DNA from: Ampullaceana balthica | Taxonomy: Eukaryota; Mollusca; Gastropoda; Lymnaeidae | Assembly: GCA_944989445.1 (NCBI GenBank) | Contig: CALYLW010000744.1 | Span: 124,001 to 188,000, forward strand | Length of the DNA stretch: 64,000 nucleotides | Direction of reading: 5' to 3' | Shown here: piece after piece, positions 1 through 12,219 of the stretch | How the letters are laid out: the number at the start of each line of letters is the position of its first letter | How positions within the stretch are numbered: position 1 is the first letter of the stretch | The notes under the pieces: generated by a model | What the model saw: only the letters and a program-made list of their open reading frames with translations | Told to the model about the DNA's origin: nothing | The model's database searches: none | Program-made: the position numbers and the translations under genes

Positions 1-387
1 TACCTCAGGCCAAAATGTTGCATGCTACCTCAGGCCAAAATTTTGCATGCTACCTCAGGCCAAAATGTTGCATGCTACCTCAGGCCAAAATGTTGCATGC
101 TACCTCAGACCAAAATGTTGCATGCTACCTCAGGCCAAAATGTTGCATGCTACCTCAGGCCAAAATGTTGCACGCTACCTCAGGCCAAAATGTTGCATGC
201 TACCTCAGGCCAAAATGTTGCATGCTAACTCAGGCCAAAATGTTGCATGCTACCTCAGGCCAAAATGTTGCATGCTAACTCAGGCCAAAATGTTGCATGC
301 TACCTCAGGCCAAAATGTTACATGCTACCTCAGGCCAAAATGTTGCATGCTACCTCAGGCCAAAATGTTGCATGCTATCTCAGAACC
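1..387. repeat. 25-bp tandem repeat
   Basis: About 15 copies of a 25-bp unit (TACCTCAGGCCAAAATGTTG plus CATGC), cut by the window start. Copies differ by single bases. The period is not a multiple of three, so the overlapping reading frames across it are artefacts. No unique spacers separate the copies, so this is a minisatellite. Confidence 0.97.
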
Positions 388-590
388 TTAAACTCAAACC
401 TTACAATCTATGCAAAATGCTTCCACAATTTTATTAAACTCTATTTCATCTATTCCATTGACTGATAGTATCTGACTAATTACTCCTACAATGAGTTTTA
501 TCTTCAAAATAGAGATTGCAAGCATGTTGAAATCAGTTGTTTTGTTTCTACACCCTTGTGTTACTGCAACTAGATAGCAATGTCTTAAAT

Positions 591-740
591 AAATGATTGA
601 AACAGTGCACAAATATGGCAATAATCTCATCAGTATTTTAATTTGACAGTTGAATAAATAAATAAATGATTGAAACAGTGCACAAATATGGCAATAATCT
701 CATCAGTATTTTAATTTGACAGTTGAATAAATAAATAAAT
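591..740. repeat. 73-bp direct duplication
   Basis: Two adjacent, almost identical 73-bp copies beginning AAATGATTGAAACAGTGCAC at 591 and 664, each ending in a short AAAT run. The interval 388-590 is unique AT-rich sequence in which I recognise nothing. Confidence 0.9.
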
Positions 741-989
741 GAACTTTTAAAATGCTTGTGTTAATGGTCTTAATTGTGTTAATACCAAAGAATAAAAATA
801 AGCTCAATGTGTACTAGTGTTATGTGTTTCATACATAAACAAAATGGTGTCAATGTCACTAAAGCCTTAGTTAAAGCATTGATACATCAGATTCATACAA
901 GTGTTATGTATGTTTGCCACATAAACAAAATGGTGTCACTAAAGCATTGATACATCTGATGACCTCAAACCGACAACAGTTTAAGTTTC

Positions 990-1225
990 TGGTTCACAGA
1001 AATTTTTCACTGACAATGTCCCATGCAGAGTTACTGGCCCTGGTTCACAGAAAGCATCACTGACAATGCCCCATTCAGAGTTACTGGCCCTGGTTCACAG
1101 AAAGCCTCACTGAGCATGCCCCATTCAGAGTTACTGGCCCTGGTTCACAGAAAGCATCACTGACAATGTCCCATGCAGAGTTACTGGCCCTGGTTCACAG
1201 AAAGCATCACTGACAATGTCCCATC
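990..1225. repeat. 50-bp tandem repeat
   Basis: Nearly five copies of a 50-bp unit starting CTGGTTCACAGAAAGCATCA. Sequence before it (741-989) holds a loose duplication around GTGTTATGT and AAACAAAATGGTGTCA but no gene. Confidence 0.92.
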
Positions 1226-1964
1226 ACTTATCTTCTTCTAAAAACTTTATAAAATGCAGAACAAAGGAACTACAACTATTAATAAATACAGAAAAAATAA
1301 ACTACAACTATTAATAGATAAAGAAAAAAAGAACTACAACTATTAATAAATCTATTATGGCAAATTGAAAACTTTACTTCAACCTGTGTCTAGCCTTTCA
1401 AACACATTCTAATAGAGTCAAAGTCTGTGACTTGATGTGATTTGATATGACTTGATGTTCTTTTAAGTGCGTTGGCAAATACAAGGGAGCAAATTTTGGT
1501 TCAGTTGGAACTCTCTAGACCAGTAGTGGTAGCGTCACTTCTTGTCTGGTCTAGTGTTGTTTTCCAACGCATGCTCTATAGGGGGCCAATTTTTTAAGGG
1601 TGACAATTTGAAAATTCTTTACTTGTCGCTAAATCTGAGAAAAATTAAACCACACCAGGGAACTTGAACTAACCATAAATATCAGCATTTCTTTAAACTA
1701 TTGAAAATAAAATGACCAACACATGAAAGCTATGCCACCTATGTATACTACTGTTGGAAGAATAGATGAAATGAGTTAACATATTGAAATACAATTTTTT
1801 GAAAGCTGAAAACAAGAAAATTCTCAGTGCTAAAGGATGAGTCAACTTTGAAAGACAGAAGCTGAACCAATAATCAATAAGATTTATTAATATAGAGAAT
1901 TTTGTTCTGAGGAAATGTTCTGTAAAACATTTAAAAACAACACTACCGCCAAAGATTATAGTGG
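1226..1964. other. Unassigned AT-rich interval
   Basis: No coding sequence is visible. It contains three loose copies of ACTACAACTATTAATA (about 1268-1350) and a 40-bp imperfect hairpin at 1515-1554 whose stem is CTAGACCAG/CTGGTCTAG. The hairpin loop resembles the CAGTGGCGTCACTAG transposon end repeated just downstream. Confidence 0.6.
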
Positions 1965-2800
1965 GGGGGGGGCAAAGATTATACTTTATAACAGTGGCGT
2001 CACTAGTGGGGGGCCAAAGATTATACTTTATAACAGTGGCGTCACTAGTGGGGGGCCAAAGATTATACTTTATAACAGTGGCGTCACTGGTGGGGGGCCA
2101 AAGATTATACTTTATAACAGTGGCGTCACTAGTGGGGGGCCTAAGATTATACTTTATAACAGTGGCGTCACTAGTGGGGGGCCAAAGATTATAGTGGGGG
2201 GGCCAAAGATTATACTTTATAACAGTGGCGTCACTAGTGGGGGGCCTAAGATTATACTTTATAACAGTGGCGTCACTAGTGGGGGGCCTAAGATTATACT
2301 TTATAACAGTGGCCTCACTAGTGGGGGCCTAAGATTATACTTTATAACAGGGGGGGCCAAAGATTATACTTTATAACAGTGGCGTCACTAGTGGGGGGCC
2401 TAAGATTATACTTTATAACAGTGGCGTCACTAGTGGGGGCCTAAGATTATACTTTATAACAGTGGCGTCACTAGTGGCAGGCCAAAGATTATAGTGGGGG
2501 GGCCAAAGATTATTCTTTATAACAGTGGCGTCACTAGTGGGGGGCAAAGATTATACTTTATAACAGTGGCGTCACTAGTGGGGGGGCAAAGATTATAGTG
2601 GGGGGGCCAAAGATTATACTTTATAACAGTGGTGTCACTAGTGGGGGGCCTAAGATTATACTTTATAACAGTGGCGTCACTAGTGGGGGGCCTAAGATTA
2701 TACTTTATAACAGTGGCGTCACTAGTGGGGGGCCTAATATTATACTTTATAACAGTGGCGTCACTAGTGGGGGGCCAAAGATTATAGTGGGGGGGCAGAA
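1965..2800. repeat. 42-bp tandem repeat built on a transposon terminus
   Basis: About 19 copies of a 42-bp unit containing CAGTGGCGTCACTAGTGGGG followed by CCAAAGATTATACTTTATAA, with several shortened copies and G-run length changes. CAGTGGCGTYACTAG is also the inverted terminus of the small element at 5210-5408, so the array appears to reiterate a transposon end. The apparent GGPKIILYNSGVTS protein is a by-product of a period divisible by three. Confidence 0.92.
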
Positions 2801-2811
2801 AAACAGAAGTC

Positions 2812-4330
2812 TAAAATGACCCACTTCCCATGATCCGATCGAACTGAAATTCGGCACACGGACCCGTCTAACCTAACAATGCATCGTATCAAAATTTCAG
2901 ATCGATCGAACGTACCGTAATTAAATTAATGCATTTTTAGTTTATCCTTATATGAGGTATGTAATTTAAATTCACGGTTTGTTATTTTTTTCCCACGTGA
3001 AATTTTGAGCTGACGCATTGAGGCGACCCAACGAAGCGACGGGGGGCTTTGGTTTACATTTTACGTGTCACTCTGAGCTCGGTCAAGCGAATCGGTGACC
3101 AGACTTTTCCCCTCTCCCCCCCCACCCACCCCTCCCCCCCCCACTAGGGTTATGATGCAAAGTTGAGTTAAGACAGATTCAGTCTGTAAATGTTTGAAAA
3201 TAATCAATACTGTTAGTTATGTCTCATATATAAGGGATTTATAGTCAAAAACTTTGTTTTTACGGGTTTGTTTTATTTGTGTAATATCCTTTCACACGAA
3301 AACATTTCTGTCTTGTTGATTTCGTATGAAACGATTTTCCCTTATAGATCGCTTAATGTGTACTTTCGGCAGCCGAAGTAAAGTTGATTTTGAGCAACGC
3401 CGATCAGAACCGCATCTGCAGTGACGACTTTTTACTAGTCTTATATTAGCTTGCTTTGTAAGTTTAATCGGAACCAACCGTCCAACTATTTGTTTATAAT
3501 TTTTTCACGTGCCCAGTTCACGCGTTGACGCCGACCGTCACTGTTCACACCCCCTACCGTCCCTGCGCCCAGGGGAGATAAAAACCAGGGGAGATAATTC
3601 TGTTTCAGTCTGTAAATGTCGCGTTTTAACATAATCCCTACTTTTTTTATGTCTCATATATAAGGGATTTATAGTCAAAAGGTAAGCTGGCTTTGTACTT
3701 ACTGTAAAATGCGTAGACTAAAAAGTAGAAAATTAGTGCATTTTTAATATAAGACTAGTTTTAAAAAAAGTGTTTTTAAGGTTAATTATTACACGCTTTT
3801 ATTTAAGTCACAATGTTTGTATGTTGTATCCATCCATCCATCCTTCCTTCAAAACTTAAAACGTAAAATTATACCACTTCTGATGGTCCTAGAGATCTAA
3901 AAATTTTACCACAGATAGATCTTGGATGACAATGCATTGTATCAAAATTTTAGATCGATCGAATGTACCGTATTGAAATTATTGCATTTTTTAGTTTATC
4001 TATAGTCTATATATAAGCATCGGTACCCGTCTGCTTTGTTGACATCCATGAGTTCACCACGTGAACACTTCACCGTGGTATAAAACGTTGGGCGGGCGCT
4101 TATGATGTGTTTGGTATAAAAAAAAATAGTGGTAAAAAAGATGTGTGGGCTTCAGACGTGAATTTTAAAGAGTTTTCATTAGAATGTATAGTCGTCTGCT
4201 AGAGTTGACCTCCACGGCTAACTAGTTTCACTCCAGCCCAAATTCCCGTGTTTACATCAAGGGCAGGGGAGATCAGCGAGTTTCAGTCTGTAAATGTTTG
4301 TAAATAAAAGCGTGTCCTTTTAAAAAAAAA
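2812..4330. repeat. Interspersed repeat family, several partial copies
   Basis: Blocks recur here and elsewhere: the CAAAATTTCAGATCGATCGA block (near 2890, 3945 and 11965), the TTCAGTCTGTAAATGT block (3180, 3605, 4285, 12140) and the CATATATAAGGGATTTATAG block (3225, 3655, 12205). Order and spacing are conserved, so they are copies of one family. A reverse-complement piece follows the LINE at 50165. No coding capacity is visible and I cannot assign a class. A G/C-run stretch lies at 3105-3150. Confidence 0.75.
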
Positions 4331-4592
4331 GATTTTTTTACATTTGACTTATTAACGTTTAAAACGTCTAGTCTGACCATTATAATTATAAAGCATATTA
4401 TTGAAGATATAATCTGTTATATTCAAGTATTTGTCTACAATTCATAATTCCACATTTTTGCAGCAGTAATAAGGCAAGCAAGTGAATCCTTAATTTAATT
4501 TTGTTAAAAGTGGGAAAGATAGTGATAATTTATTCCAATTTTTTTTTGTGGTCAAAATGCCACGTTATCCCTTTCCCGGCTTAAACAAAAGA

Positions 4593-4720
4593 TATAATTA
4601 TAGATCTAATTATAGATCTAATTATAGATCTAATTATAGATCTAATTATAGATCTAATTATATATCTAATTATAGATCTAATTATAGATCTAATTATAGA
4701 TCTAATTATAGATCTAATTA
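4593..4720. repeat. 12-bp tandem repeat
   Basis: About ten copies of TAATTATAGATC, nearly perfect. The period of 12 keeps a reading frame open across it (RSNY repeats) without evidence of a gene. Flanks at 4331-4592 and 4721-5209 are AT-rich with no recognised feature. Confidence 0.95.
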
Positions 4721-5209
4721 TTTTTTAATAATGATTGACTTTAATTTTGAAAGTTATAAAAAGTAAGCCAATTTACATTTAAGTTTTGGACACGTTAAAA
4801 AGTTAGACGAAATTTAAAAGAAAATATAAAAAAAAATAATAAATGTTCTTAAAGTATAACAAAAATTTCAAAAAATGTCATTCAATTAATTAATTAATTA
4901 ATTTTTTAGTTCAATGCTTGTCTAATATATTTTGGGAACATTTTCCTTCTTAAATTGTTATCACATGTCATTAAAGAGCGCACGATGAAAGAGCGACGAC
5001 AAACGGCCGCAAACATAAGAGCGCTATACCTCGTTGGTAGCTCATCTTGAAACATTAGCATTTATTCATTTATTACAACAATCGCATCCAATCTTCATCT
5101 GCGCTCTTTTCTTGTGTGCTATTTTACGGGTAACCGTTACGAAATTAATAAGTTACACTATTTTAAGACAAAAATTTAAGAAGAAAAATTACAAAAGGTA
5201 TCGCGTTTA

Positions 5210-5408
5210 CAGTGGCGTTACTAAGGGGATGCGAGGTGTGCAGACCGCACCGGGTGACACCATCACAAAGGGTGAAACCAAAATGTAAAATTATGTATGT
5301 TTCCGTTATTTTGCACTGGAAGACTTGGAGGAGTTCTATGGGCTAACTCTTGTGGGGGTGACACCATGAGCTACCGCCCCGGGAGACACCAACCTAGTGA
5401 CGCCTCTG
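5210..5408. mobile_element. Short nonautonomous DNA transposon (MITE)
   Basis: A 199-bp element with imperfect terminal inverted repeats: left CAGTGGCGTTACTAAGGGG, right reading on the other strand CAGAGGCGTCACTAGG. The interior has GTGACACCATGAGCTACCGC, also found with the right end at 23450-23500. I see no clear target duplication. The CAG start and terminus type suggest a hAT-like MITE. Confidence 0.7.
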
Positions 5409-5839
5409 CTTTATAATGAACTAAAAAAATAACTTGGATGTCATTAATTTACCAATGCCAATACGAAAACAAAACAACTTGTGCTGAAGATGTTGCTCCG
5501 ATTTTGATGAAAGATGAGAATTCAGATGTATACATGTGCATTTTATAGCTAAAACATTTCATCAGTAATGAATTTATTGTTATTATTTATGAATGCTTAT
5601 GCACTTAAAGATAAATTAGCGTGAAAGTCTCTTCAAGTTATTTTGTAAAGAGCAAAATGCAGACTGTGTGAGGTTTCCCATTGAAGTAAGGTGGCTTTTG
5701 AAAAAAAAATGCTTGAAAAGATGTATGGAACTATTTGATACTTAAGTGTGACAATCCTGACATAAGATATCTGTTATATGTCGATGGTAAAGTATTTTGT
5801 CGATAACTTTGGAAAGAACTATATACATGTAATGTATAT

Positions 5840-5900
5840 TAGGGCTGGTACTGATTAAAAAATTTGTTAGATTAATTAATAGCTAATTTCCGCAGCCCTA
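5840..5900. mobile_element. Tiny hAT-type MITE
   Basis: A 61-bp element with ends TAGGGCTG and CAGCCCTA, flanked by 8-bp near-identical repeats ATGTATAT (5832-5839) and ATGTACAT (5901-5908). Eight-bp duplications and this terminus fit hAT. It sits inside a longer palindrome (about 5817-5934, arms with ACTATATACA), which weakens the duplication argument. The rest of 5409-6071 shows nothing recognisable. Confidence 0.55.
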
Positions 5901-6071
5901 ATGTACATACATTGTATATAGTTTTTACAATTATTATCATTTAATTTCATGTAGCTATATTTAATTTGTCTTTTGTGCACATGTAGTGTTTTCGAATCGA
6001 CTAATATTTTAATGAAATGCGAGGGAGTGGGTGAGTGTGAACCTACTCGTAAATGTACAATCTCTTTTGGG

Positions 6072-8430
6072 TCTTATCTTATCTGTTTCAGACGCTCCTT
6101 CTATACAGAAGATTATTGCGTCCTACGCTTATCTATGGTTTGTGTTTAGTCCTGAATTCTTATTAGAGTTTTAAATGTTGATAAAGTGTTGGCTTTCCTG
6201 GTTTCTTCAGGCAACCCATTCCACGCCCGAATTTCGGACGGGAAGAACGAAAATGTGTATGTGTTTGTTCTTGCATACGGAATAAGAAAGGTGTTTTTAT
6301 CCTTATGTCTATCTGAGGGTTGTATTAAGTTATCTTTGTGTTGTATTTCTAAATTAGAATTAATTGCTTTATGTATGATTACTACTTTGCCTTTGGTTCT
6401 TCTATCCTCTAGTGTTTCAAGGTTTAATGATTTAACTAATGGTGTTATTCTTGTCAGTTTTGAATATTCTCCAGTAATGAATCTGGCAGCTCTTTTTTGG
6501 ATTTGTTCTAGTTTCATTTCTTCTAGTTGGTGGATGGGTCCCATACAGAAGATGCATATTCTAGTACAGGTCTCACCAAAGTGAGATAGCATTTTAGTTT
6601 TATATCTTTATTGCATTTGTAAAGGTTTCTTTTCTATAAAGCCTAGTGTTTTGCTTTGATTTTTTAATAACTTCATTGACATGGGGATTCCATGATAGTT
6701 TCTCATTTATTATGACTCCTAAGTATTTTGCATCTTTAGTTTGGGTTAGTTCCTTTCCATGAATGAAATATTTTGAATTTATTTGTTTCTTTTTCTTTGT
6801 TACTCTTAACAGTTGACACTTTTCTGGGTGGAAAGCTCATACTCCAGTTAGTTTCCCATTTTATCAATTCATCTAGGTCTTTTTGTAAAATTTTGATATC
6901 TTGTTCTGATTTAATTGTTCTATAGATTATACAATCATCAGCAAATAACCTATCTTTTGTTCCTGTTGAGATGTTGTTGGGTAAATCATTTATATAAATT
7001 AAAAAGAGTAAGGGACCTAGCACAGTTCCTTGTGGGAACTCCTGAATTAACCTTTATTGGTGCAGATTTAGATCCATTAATTATTACAGTTTGCTCCCTG
7101 CCCAAAAGGAAGTCTTGGATCCAGTGATGTAAGGAACATGAGATTCCAAAGTAGTTAAGTTTTTGTAAGTAAACTAAGGTGGTGAACTTTGTCAAATGCT
7201 TTTGAGAAGTCTAGTAATATTGTATCTACTTGATCATTTTTGTCTAAGCCTTTTGATAGTTCATCTATTAAACCTATTAATTGTGTTTCACGTGATCTGT
7301 TTTTTCTAAAGCCGTGTTGATGTGGGCATAGGGCATTATATTTGTCAAGGTGGTTAACTATTCTACTATATATTATGTGTTCTAGTAATTTACAGGTGAT
7401 ACTAGTAAGTGATACAGGCCTGTAATTACCAGGGTCTGATTTATCCCCTTTCTTAAAGAGTGGAGTTACGTTAGCTAATTTCCAATCATGGGGCACTTTA
7501 CCCTGGTTTAGAGAGGCTTGAAAGAGAACTACAAGGATTGGGGACAGTTCATTGCTTAGTTCTTTTAATAACCTTGCAGGCAAATCATCTGGGCCAGTAG
7601 CTTTGTTTATTTTTAAGTTTTTTAGGAGTGAATGTATACCTATCTCATCTACAGTTATGTTACCTATTTCCTCCATTTTATTTAAATTTATTAAAACTTC
7701 CTTGTCGCCTGAGGCAGAAAAAGATGATGCAAAATATGTGTTAAGGATATTAGCTTTAGTCTCATTATCATTATAGGTTTTATTATTTGAGCCTTTGAGT
7801 GTGGCTATTCCTGAAAGTTCCATTTTTTAGATTTGATAAAGGACCATAAGTTTTTATTGTTATCTTTGGTAATTACATTGTTTATATATTCATTTTGAAG
7901 GTTTCGACTAAGTTTTTGTGTCAAGTGTTTAATCTTTAAGTATTTTTTGTGTATCCTATATGAATAGGTAGCTTTATATTTCTTAAATAAGTTCTCTTTT
8001 TGTTTGCATAGCTTTTTTAATTTAGAATTGAACTTAAACCAGCATTTTTTAATTTTATTTGATGTTAGATTTGTTGGAACATTCTCATCCATTATAGTTT
8101 TTAGATTTGTTTTTATATCTTTCCAAATTTCTTCTACTGGGCTATTTGTGTTACATTTACGTAGGAAAGTTTGTTGGAAGTTAGCCGCTGATTGGTGTAG
8201 TTTTATTGAATTACATTTATTCCAAAGATAGATTATTCTTCTAGGTATCTTATTAATTTTAGTTTTTATTGTATTGGTGACCCTAACAATATCATGGTTG
8301 GACAGTCCTGGAATTATTTTATAGTCTAACACTAGTCCTGGTCTATTTGTTAGGAATAAATCTAGTGTTTTATTTTTCCTTGTTGCTGTTTTTATTATCT
8401 GTTCTAGGTTTATGTTGTTTATAGTGTCTT
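6072..8430 (-). pseudogene. CR1/Jockey-like LINE, 5'-truncated, broken (copy A)
   Basis: A non-LTR retrotransposon on the minus strand, read from 8430 down to 6072. Order: end of the endonuclease domain (GLSNHDIV, about 8300), linker, reverse transcriptase (GPDDLPARLLKEL; NYRPVSLTS; QHGFRKNRS; DFSKAFDKV; LFADDCIIY with the FADD catalytic motif), then the C-terminal region typical of the group (IQKRAARFITG, FFPSEIRAWNGLP). The frame is split by frameshifts into at least four pieces (7805-8332, 7155-7823, 6736-7023, 6146-6592). The 3' end has ATAGAAGGAGCGTCTG and a GATAA microsatellite tail. It matches copy B (35687-36310) and copy C (48790-50165). Domain order supports CR1/Jockey; the exact clade is not resolved. 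Confidence 0.9.
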
Positions 8431-8685
8431 AGGACCCGGTTCATTTTATCGCATGCGAGCCCCATCAAGCGGGCATCGCCATAGAGGTACTCCTCTGCAG
8501 TTACTGTGACTTCTCCTTCCAAATCCCCGCACAGCTCGGGGCACTTTTCGAGTACGTTGGCCACCGTCTCCTCTGGGTGGCCACACAGCCGTCAGGCCAG
8601 TTCCCTTCTAGTGTTGAATTTGTACAAGTAGCTTCGTATGGGACAATGTTCAGTTCTCATTCTAGTTATGAGCGTCTGATTGCTA
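8431..8685 (-). pseudogene. C-terminal fragment of a second non-LTR retrotransposon
   Basis: Reading from 8685 downward gives TRMRTEHCPIRSYLYKFN, then a stop, then LCGHPEETVANVLEKCPEL. This is the terminal zinc-binding-like segment (Leu/Thr-rich start, CG...H...C) found after RNase H or RT in some non-LTR elements, and is analogous to 44706-45112. It abuts LINE copy A at about 8430. Only this end is present. Confidence 0.6.
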
Positions 8686-8874
8686 CGTGAACCTACTCAA
8701 AAATCTTGAATCGTCTGCACCCATTGACCCATCCGCTCCTCACATTAAGTGGCAGTACTTACTACAAGCGGTGTCTACGTATGTGACGTACACAAGATGT
8801 TGGTTTGTCTGAAGGGACTTTGGGGGGTGTGTGGGTGTGGAATGTCATCAAATACCAAGCCTTAAGTTGAGAAG

Positions 8875-9050
8875 AACGCTCGCATTTGTTTATACGCAAA
8901 CTTATTCAAACGTATTGGGGAAACTTTAATGACAACATTTGTTTATACGACTTAAGTTCGCAAACTTATTGGGGAAACTTTAATGACAACATTTGTTTAT
9001 ACGGCTTAAGTTCGCAAACTTATTGGGGAAACTTTAATGCCAAAATGTTT
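8875..9050. repeat. 54-bp tandem repeat
   Basis: Nearly three copies of a 54-bp unit containing AAACTTATTGGGGAAACTTT and TTTGTTTATACG. The following 9051-9555 is AT-rich with T-runs and no gene. Confidence 0.85.
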
Positions 9051-9559
9051 TAGGGTAGGCTAAATTTTGCGGAGTTCCTGTATTGACGAGGCTATGTTTT
9101 TTTTTATTTTTTTTATTTGAGTACAACTAATATACGTTATATTAAAATACGATCAATTATGTGAAAAATGATCGGTTGGTCGGTTGGTTGGTTGCCTGCC
9201 AATGAATTTTAACGGCATGATTGGAATCATTGAGCTCGAACATTTGCGGTAACGACGTTTTTATATATATATTTTTTTTTAAAAATATTAATTCCGTATT
9301 TTAATAACGAAGAATTCTCTCCCTTTTAGCCCTCCGGTGTCAGCACTGAATGCTTAAAACAATTTACACGTCATGAAACAATGTACGTTACAGATTTTAA
9401 CTTGACTAATCCGTTTTTATCATCATTAATGCCACTTTTATTCCCCAATCTTAAATTATCATTTAAGACGCCCCTGAATCATCATTATATTTTGATCTTT
9501 TTAAATCCCTTATGCCTTATATTAACTTCACCGTCTTGTCGTCATCTCTAACTCACACC

Positions 9560-9690
9560 CCAAAACCTATCACTAAACCTAACCCACACCATATTAAACC
9601 TATCACTAAACCTAACCCACACCATATTAAACCTATCACTAAACCTAACCCACACCATATTAAACCTATCACTAAACCTATCACAAACCC
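9560..9690. repeat. 33-bp tandem repeat
   Basis: About 3.7 copies of a 33-bp unit with ACCTATCACTAAACCTAACC then CACACCATATTAA. It resembles CCTAA telomeric sequence only superficially. Confidence 0.93.
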
Positions 9691-9958
9691 TTAAACCTAA
9701 CACTTAATCTAAAATGTGATTCTGTCAGGGACAAACCATGAAGAAAATAGTAATAGTTATCAATTTATGTTTAAAAAAAACAAAACAAACAAAAACAAAA
9801 AAGACTACCCAACTGAAAATCGAACCCTTGACCACAATTTGTCATTTTTTAAGTTATTTATAAAAAAAATAATAATATTATCGCTTACTTGTAGCTCTTC
9901 ATTGTTCAAAACATTATTTATTTATTTATTTGCGTCTCAATAGCCTGTGGGCTATTAA

Positions 9959-11738
9959 GGGGCCGTCCATAAATGACGTCACGCACCTAGGGGGGAGGGG
10001 GGTCACAATTTTGTGACGAGGGGGAGGGAGGAGGGTTGAAGAAATGTGACGTCACATCAAAAGGGTAACTTAAAATAAAACTTCCACTGAAATATTTGGT
10101 CGCTTACAATTTATTTAATGACTTTTCTTTCTTTTTTTCTTTCTTTTTTTTAAATTTAATTAAATCAGTGCTTCTCAAAGTGCCAGTCGGTAGGCCATCA
10201 GACGCCGGTCGGCGTAAGTTATCAAAAAATGAAAATTAAATCTAATTATAATCCTTAAGTTTGAGAACTCATGAGAATGTATGAAATTGTTACCCTGCGT
10301 CGTTTGATGTTGACATCAAAGCATTTGTGATGTAACCGCAGCTCCGTTTGGTTCTCTCACGGTTGTAGTCGGGGATTTTTTCCCCCGTTACCCCAAAATA
10401 TACAAATTTCTGTGTGCGTTACAGACTCGAGGAACGTCCGGCTCACATCACTAGGGGATTTGGGGGAGCGTCGTTAGCCCCCCCCCCTGAAAATGCAATT
10501 GGTGAGTTTTACAAGCATGACAAGTCTAACAAATGATCACTATAGGATTATGTATAGATATTTTAAGTCACAAACGACACGGAATATCCATTTTTTGTTT
10601 GGGGTGGGGGTGGGGGAATCTAATTGATACAATTATAAACGTTTTAATTTTGATATAACTGTTCGATTGGTTTTTGGTCAAACGCCCGATAGCGGTAGCT
10701 ATGTATTTTCCATTAGTTTATAAATTCCACAAGAGAATGCAACAATTTAAACTCGCCTCGTCCATACAACCAAAAACAAAACAAAAAACAAAAACAAAAA
10801 AATATTTTAAACACCAAAAAGACTCGTGAGCTTCGGAGTAAAAATTTATGATTATATTGGATATTTTATTAATGACATAGTATTTTTTCAGTCTTCAACT
10901 TGCAGTATTACTGTATTTTGCGACGCACAAGATGACACCCTACTTTCCTGTACAAATGTGGAGTTCGTACAGTACTCGCCATATTCCTCTTCCAGCGCAT
11001 ACCAAATAATTTTTAGAAAACATGAGATTTGATATCAATGTGGTAATTGTAGATCAAATTCCTTTGATGTGCATATAATTAGCAAGAAAACTGTCATTGT
11101 AAGATCGAAATCAATTTGAGGAATCGTCCTGTATCTATATATTCTAGGTCTATCAACAATACAATGATCCTTGTAATATCAATAGTCACATTCGCGAGCT
11201 TAATCGCGAAGGATAATCACATCAAATGGTTTTTGACATTACTGTTGCATTGTTCGTTAGCTGCCTTGCTATGCCTTGGCAACCAAACAAATCAAAAAAT
11301 TTTTTTTAAATTCAAAACAAGCCGAATTCATACTAAATCTTATAGGGCTTTAAGCCATGTAGGGGCTCATTTTGCTATCACGTCAGTACAGGGAAGATCA
11401 CGTCAAAACGGGAAAAAACTTCATGCCGGTCGTCTAGTACGAAAAAGTTTGAGAAGCACTGGCTTGCAATTTATTTAATGCCGTTTTACATAGCTTCACG
11501 CGTATTACGATATCACAATGTAGACTCGTAGACGTACACTAAATAAATACTTAAATGAAAAAAGTGATTTGAAACATACTCATTTTCAAATAGAAAATAA
11601 AGGGGTTTTTTTTTGGGGGGGGGGTCAAAGCTTTGTGACGTATTATTGGAGGGGGGTCTAACTTTTTGTGACGACGCGTGACGAGGGGGGGGGGTGAAAA
11701 TCGGTCAAAATTGCGTGACGTCATTTATGGACGGCCCC
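9959..11738. mobile_element. PIF/Harbinger-like transposon, noncoding
   Basis: A 1,780-bp element with 26-bp perfect terminal inverted repeats starting GGGGCCGTCCATAAATGACG at both ends, flanked by the 3-bp duplication TAA (9956-9958 and 11739-11741). A 3-bp TWA-type duplication suggests PIF/Harbinger; no transposase is visible to confirm it. Subterminal sequence (CACATCAAAA...TTCCACT...ACAATTTATTTAATG) recurs in the copies at 23090 and 33835. The interior was split by a second element (10166-11461). The flanking sequence GCGTCTCAATAGCC occurs on both sides. Confidence 0.82.
10166..11461. mobile_element. hAT-like element nested in the Harbinger-like element
   Basis: Inverted termini CAGTGCTTCTCAAA (10166) and, on the other strand at 11461, the same 14 bases; this matches the general CAG-GTTCTCAA terminus of hAT/Charlie-type elements. 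No 8-bp duplication is evident. Instead a 19-bp near-identical direct repeat (GCTTACAATTTATTTAATG at 10102, GCTTGCAATTTATTTAATG at 11462) surrounds it. Short open frames inside (10826-11032, 11116-11478) resemble no transposase I recognise. Confidence 0.65.
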
Positions 11739-11761
11739 TAAGACGTTAGCGTCTCAATAGC

Positions 11762-11860
11762 CACTACTCTCTAACTCTTACTCTTACTCTTACTCTAACT
11801 CTAGCTCTAGCTCTAGCTCTAGCTCTAACTCTAACTCTTACTCTTACTCTTACTCTTGGT
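11762..11860. repeat. CTCTTA/CTCTAG microsatellite
   Basis: Hexamer repeats shifting from ACTCTT to ACTCTA/AGCTCT and back again. Confidence 0.9.
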
Positions 11861-11879
11861 CGGTCGGGCGGAAAAACAA

Positions 11880-12219
11880 AAGTTAAAAAAATGACCAACT
11901 TCCCGTGATGCTATCGAGCTGTAATTTTGCACATAGACTTGTGTCACCTAAGAATGCATTGTATCAAAATTTCAGATCGATCGAATGTACTTTAATTAAA
12001 TTAATGAATTTTTCGTTTATGTCTATGTATCTCTATGTAGCCGTCTGCTATAGTTGACCTCCACGTGTCACTGGAGTTCAATCCAGCCATCGATGACCAA
12101 ATTCCCGTGTTTTAGAGCAAGGAGAGTTCAGTCACGTTCAGTCTGTAACTGTTTGTCGCGCGGTACGTATTATATTGAACATAAGCAATACTTTTATATA
12201 TGGTTCATATATAAGGGAT
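11880..12219. repeat. Interspersed repeat copy, left part
   Basis: Co-linear with 2812-3240: contains GATCGATCGAATGTAC, CAGTCTGTAA and CATATATAAGGGAT. It stops at 12219 within the TATAAGGGATTTATAG block. The continuation (CTTTGTTTTTACGGGTT) reappears at 23620, so the intervening DNA is an insertion. Confidence 0.75.

Noticed and set aside
1..387. Possible CRISPR array
   Set aside because: Repeats are contiguous with no unique spacers, there are no cas genes and the DNA is eukaryotic. The same applies to every array in the window.
9560..9690. Telomere-like repeat (AAACCTAACCC)
   Set aside because: The period is 33 bp with extra sequence, it is internal, and there is no run of TTAGGG/CCCTAA.
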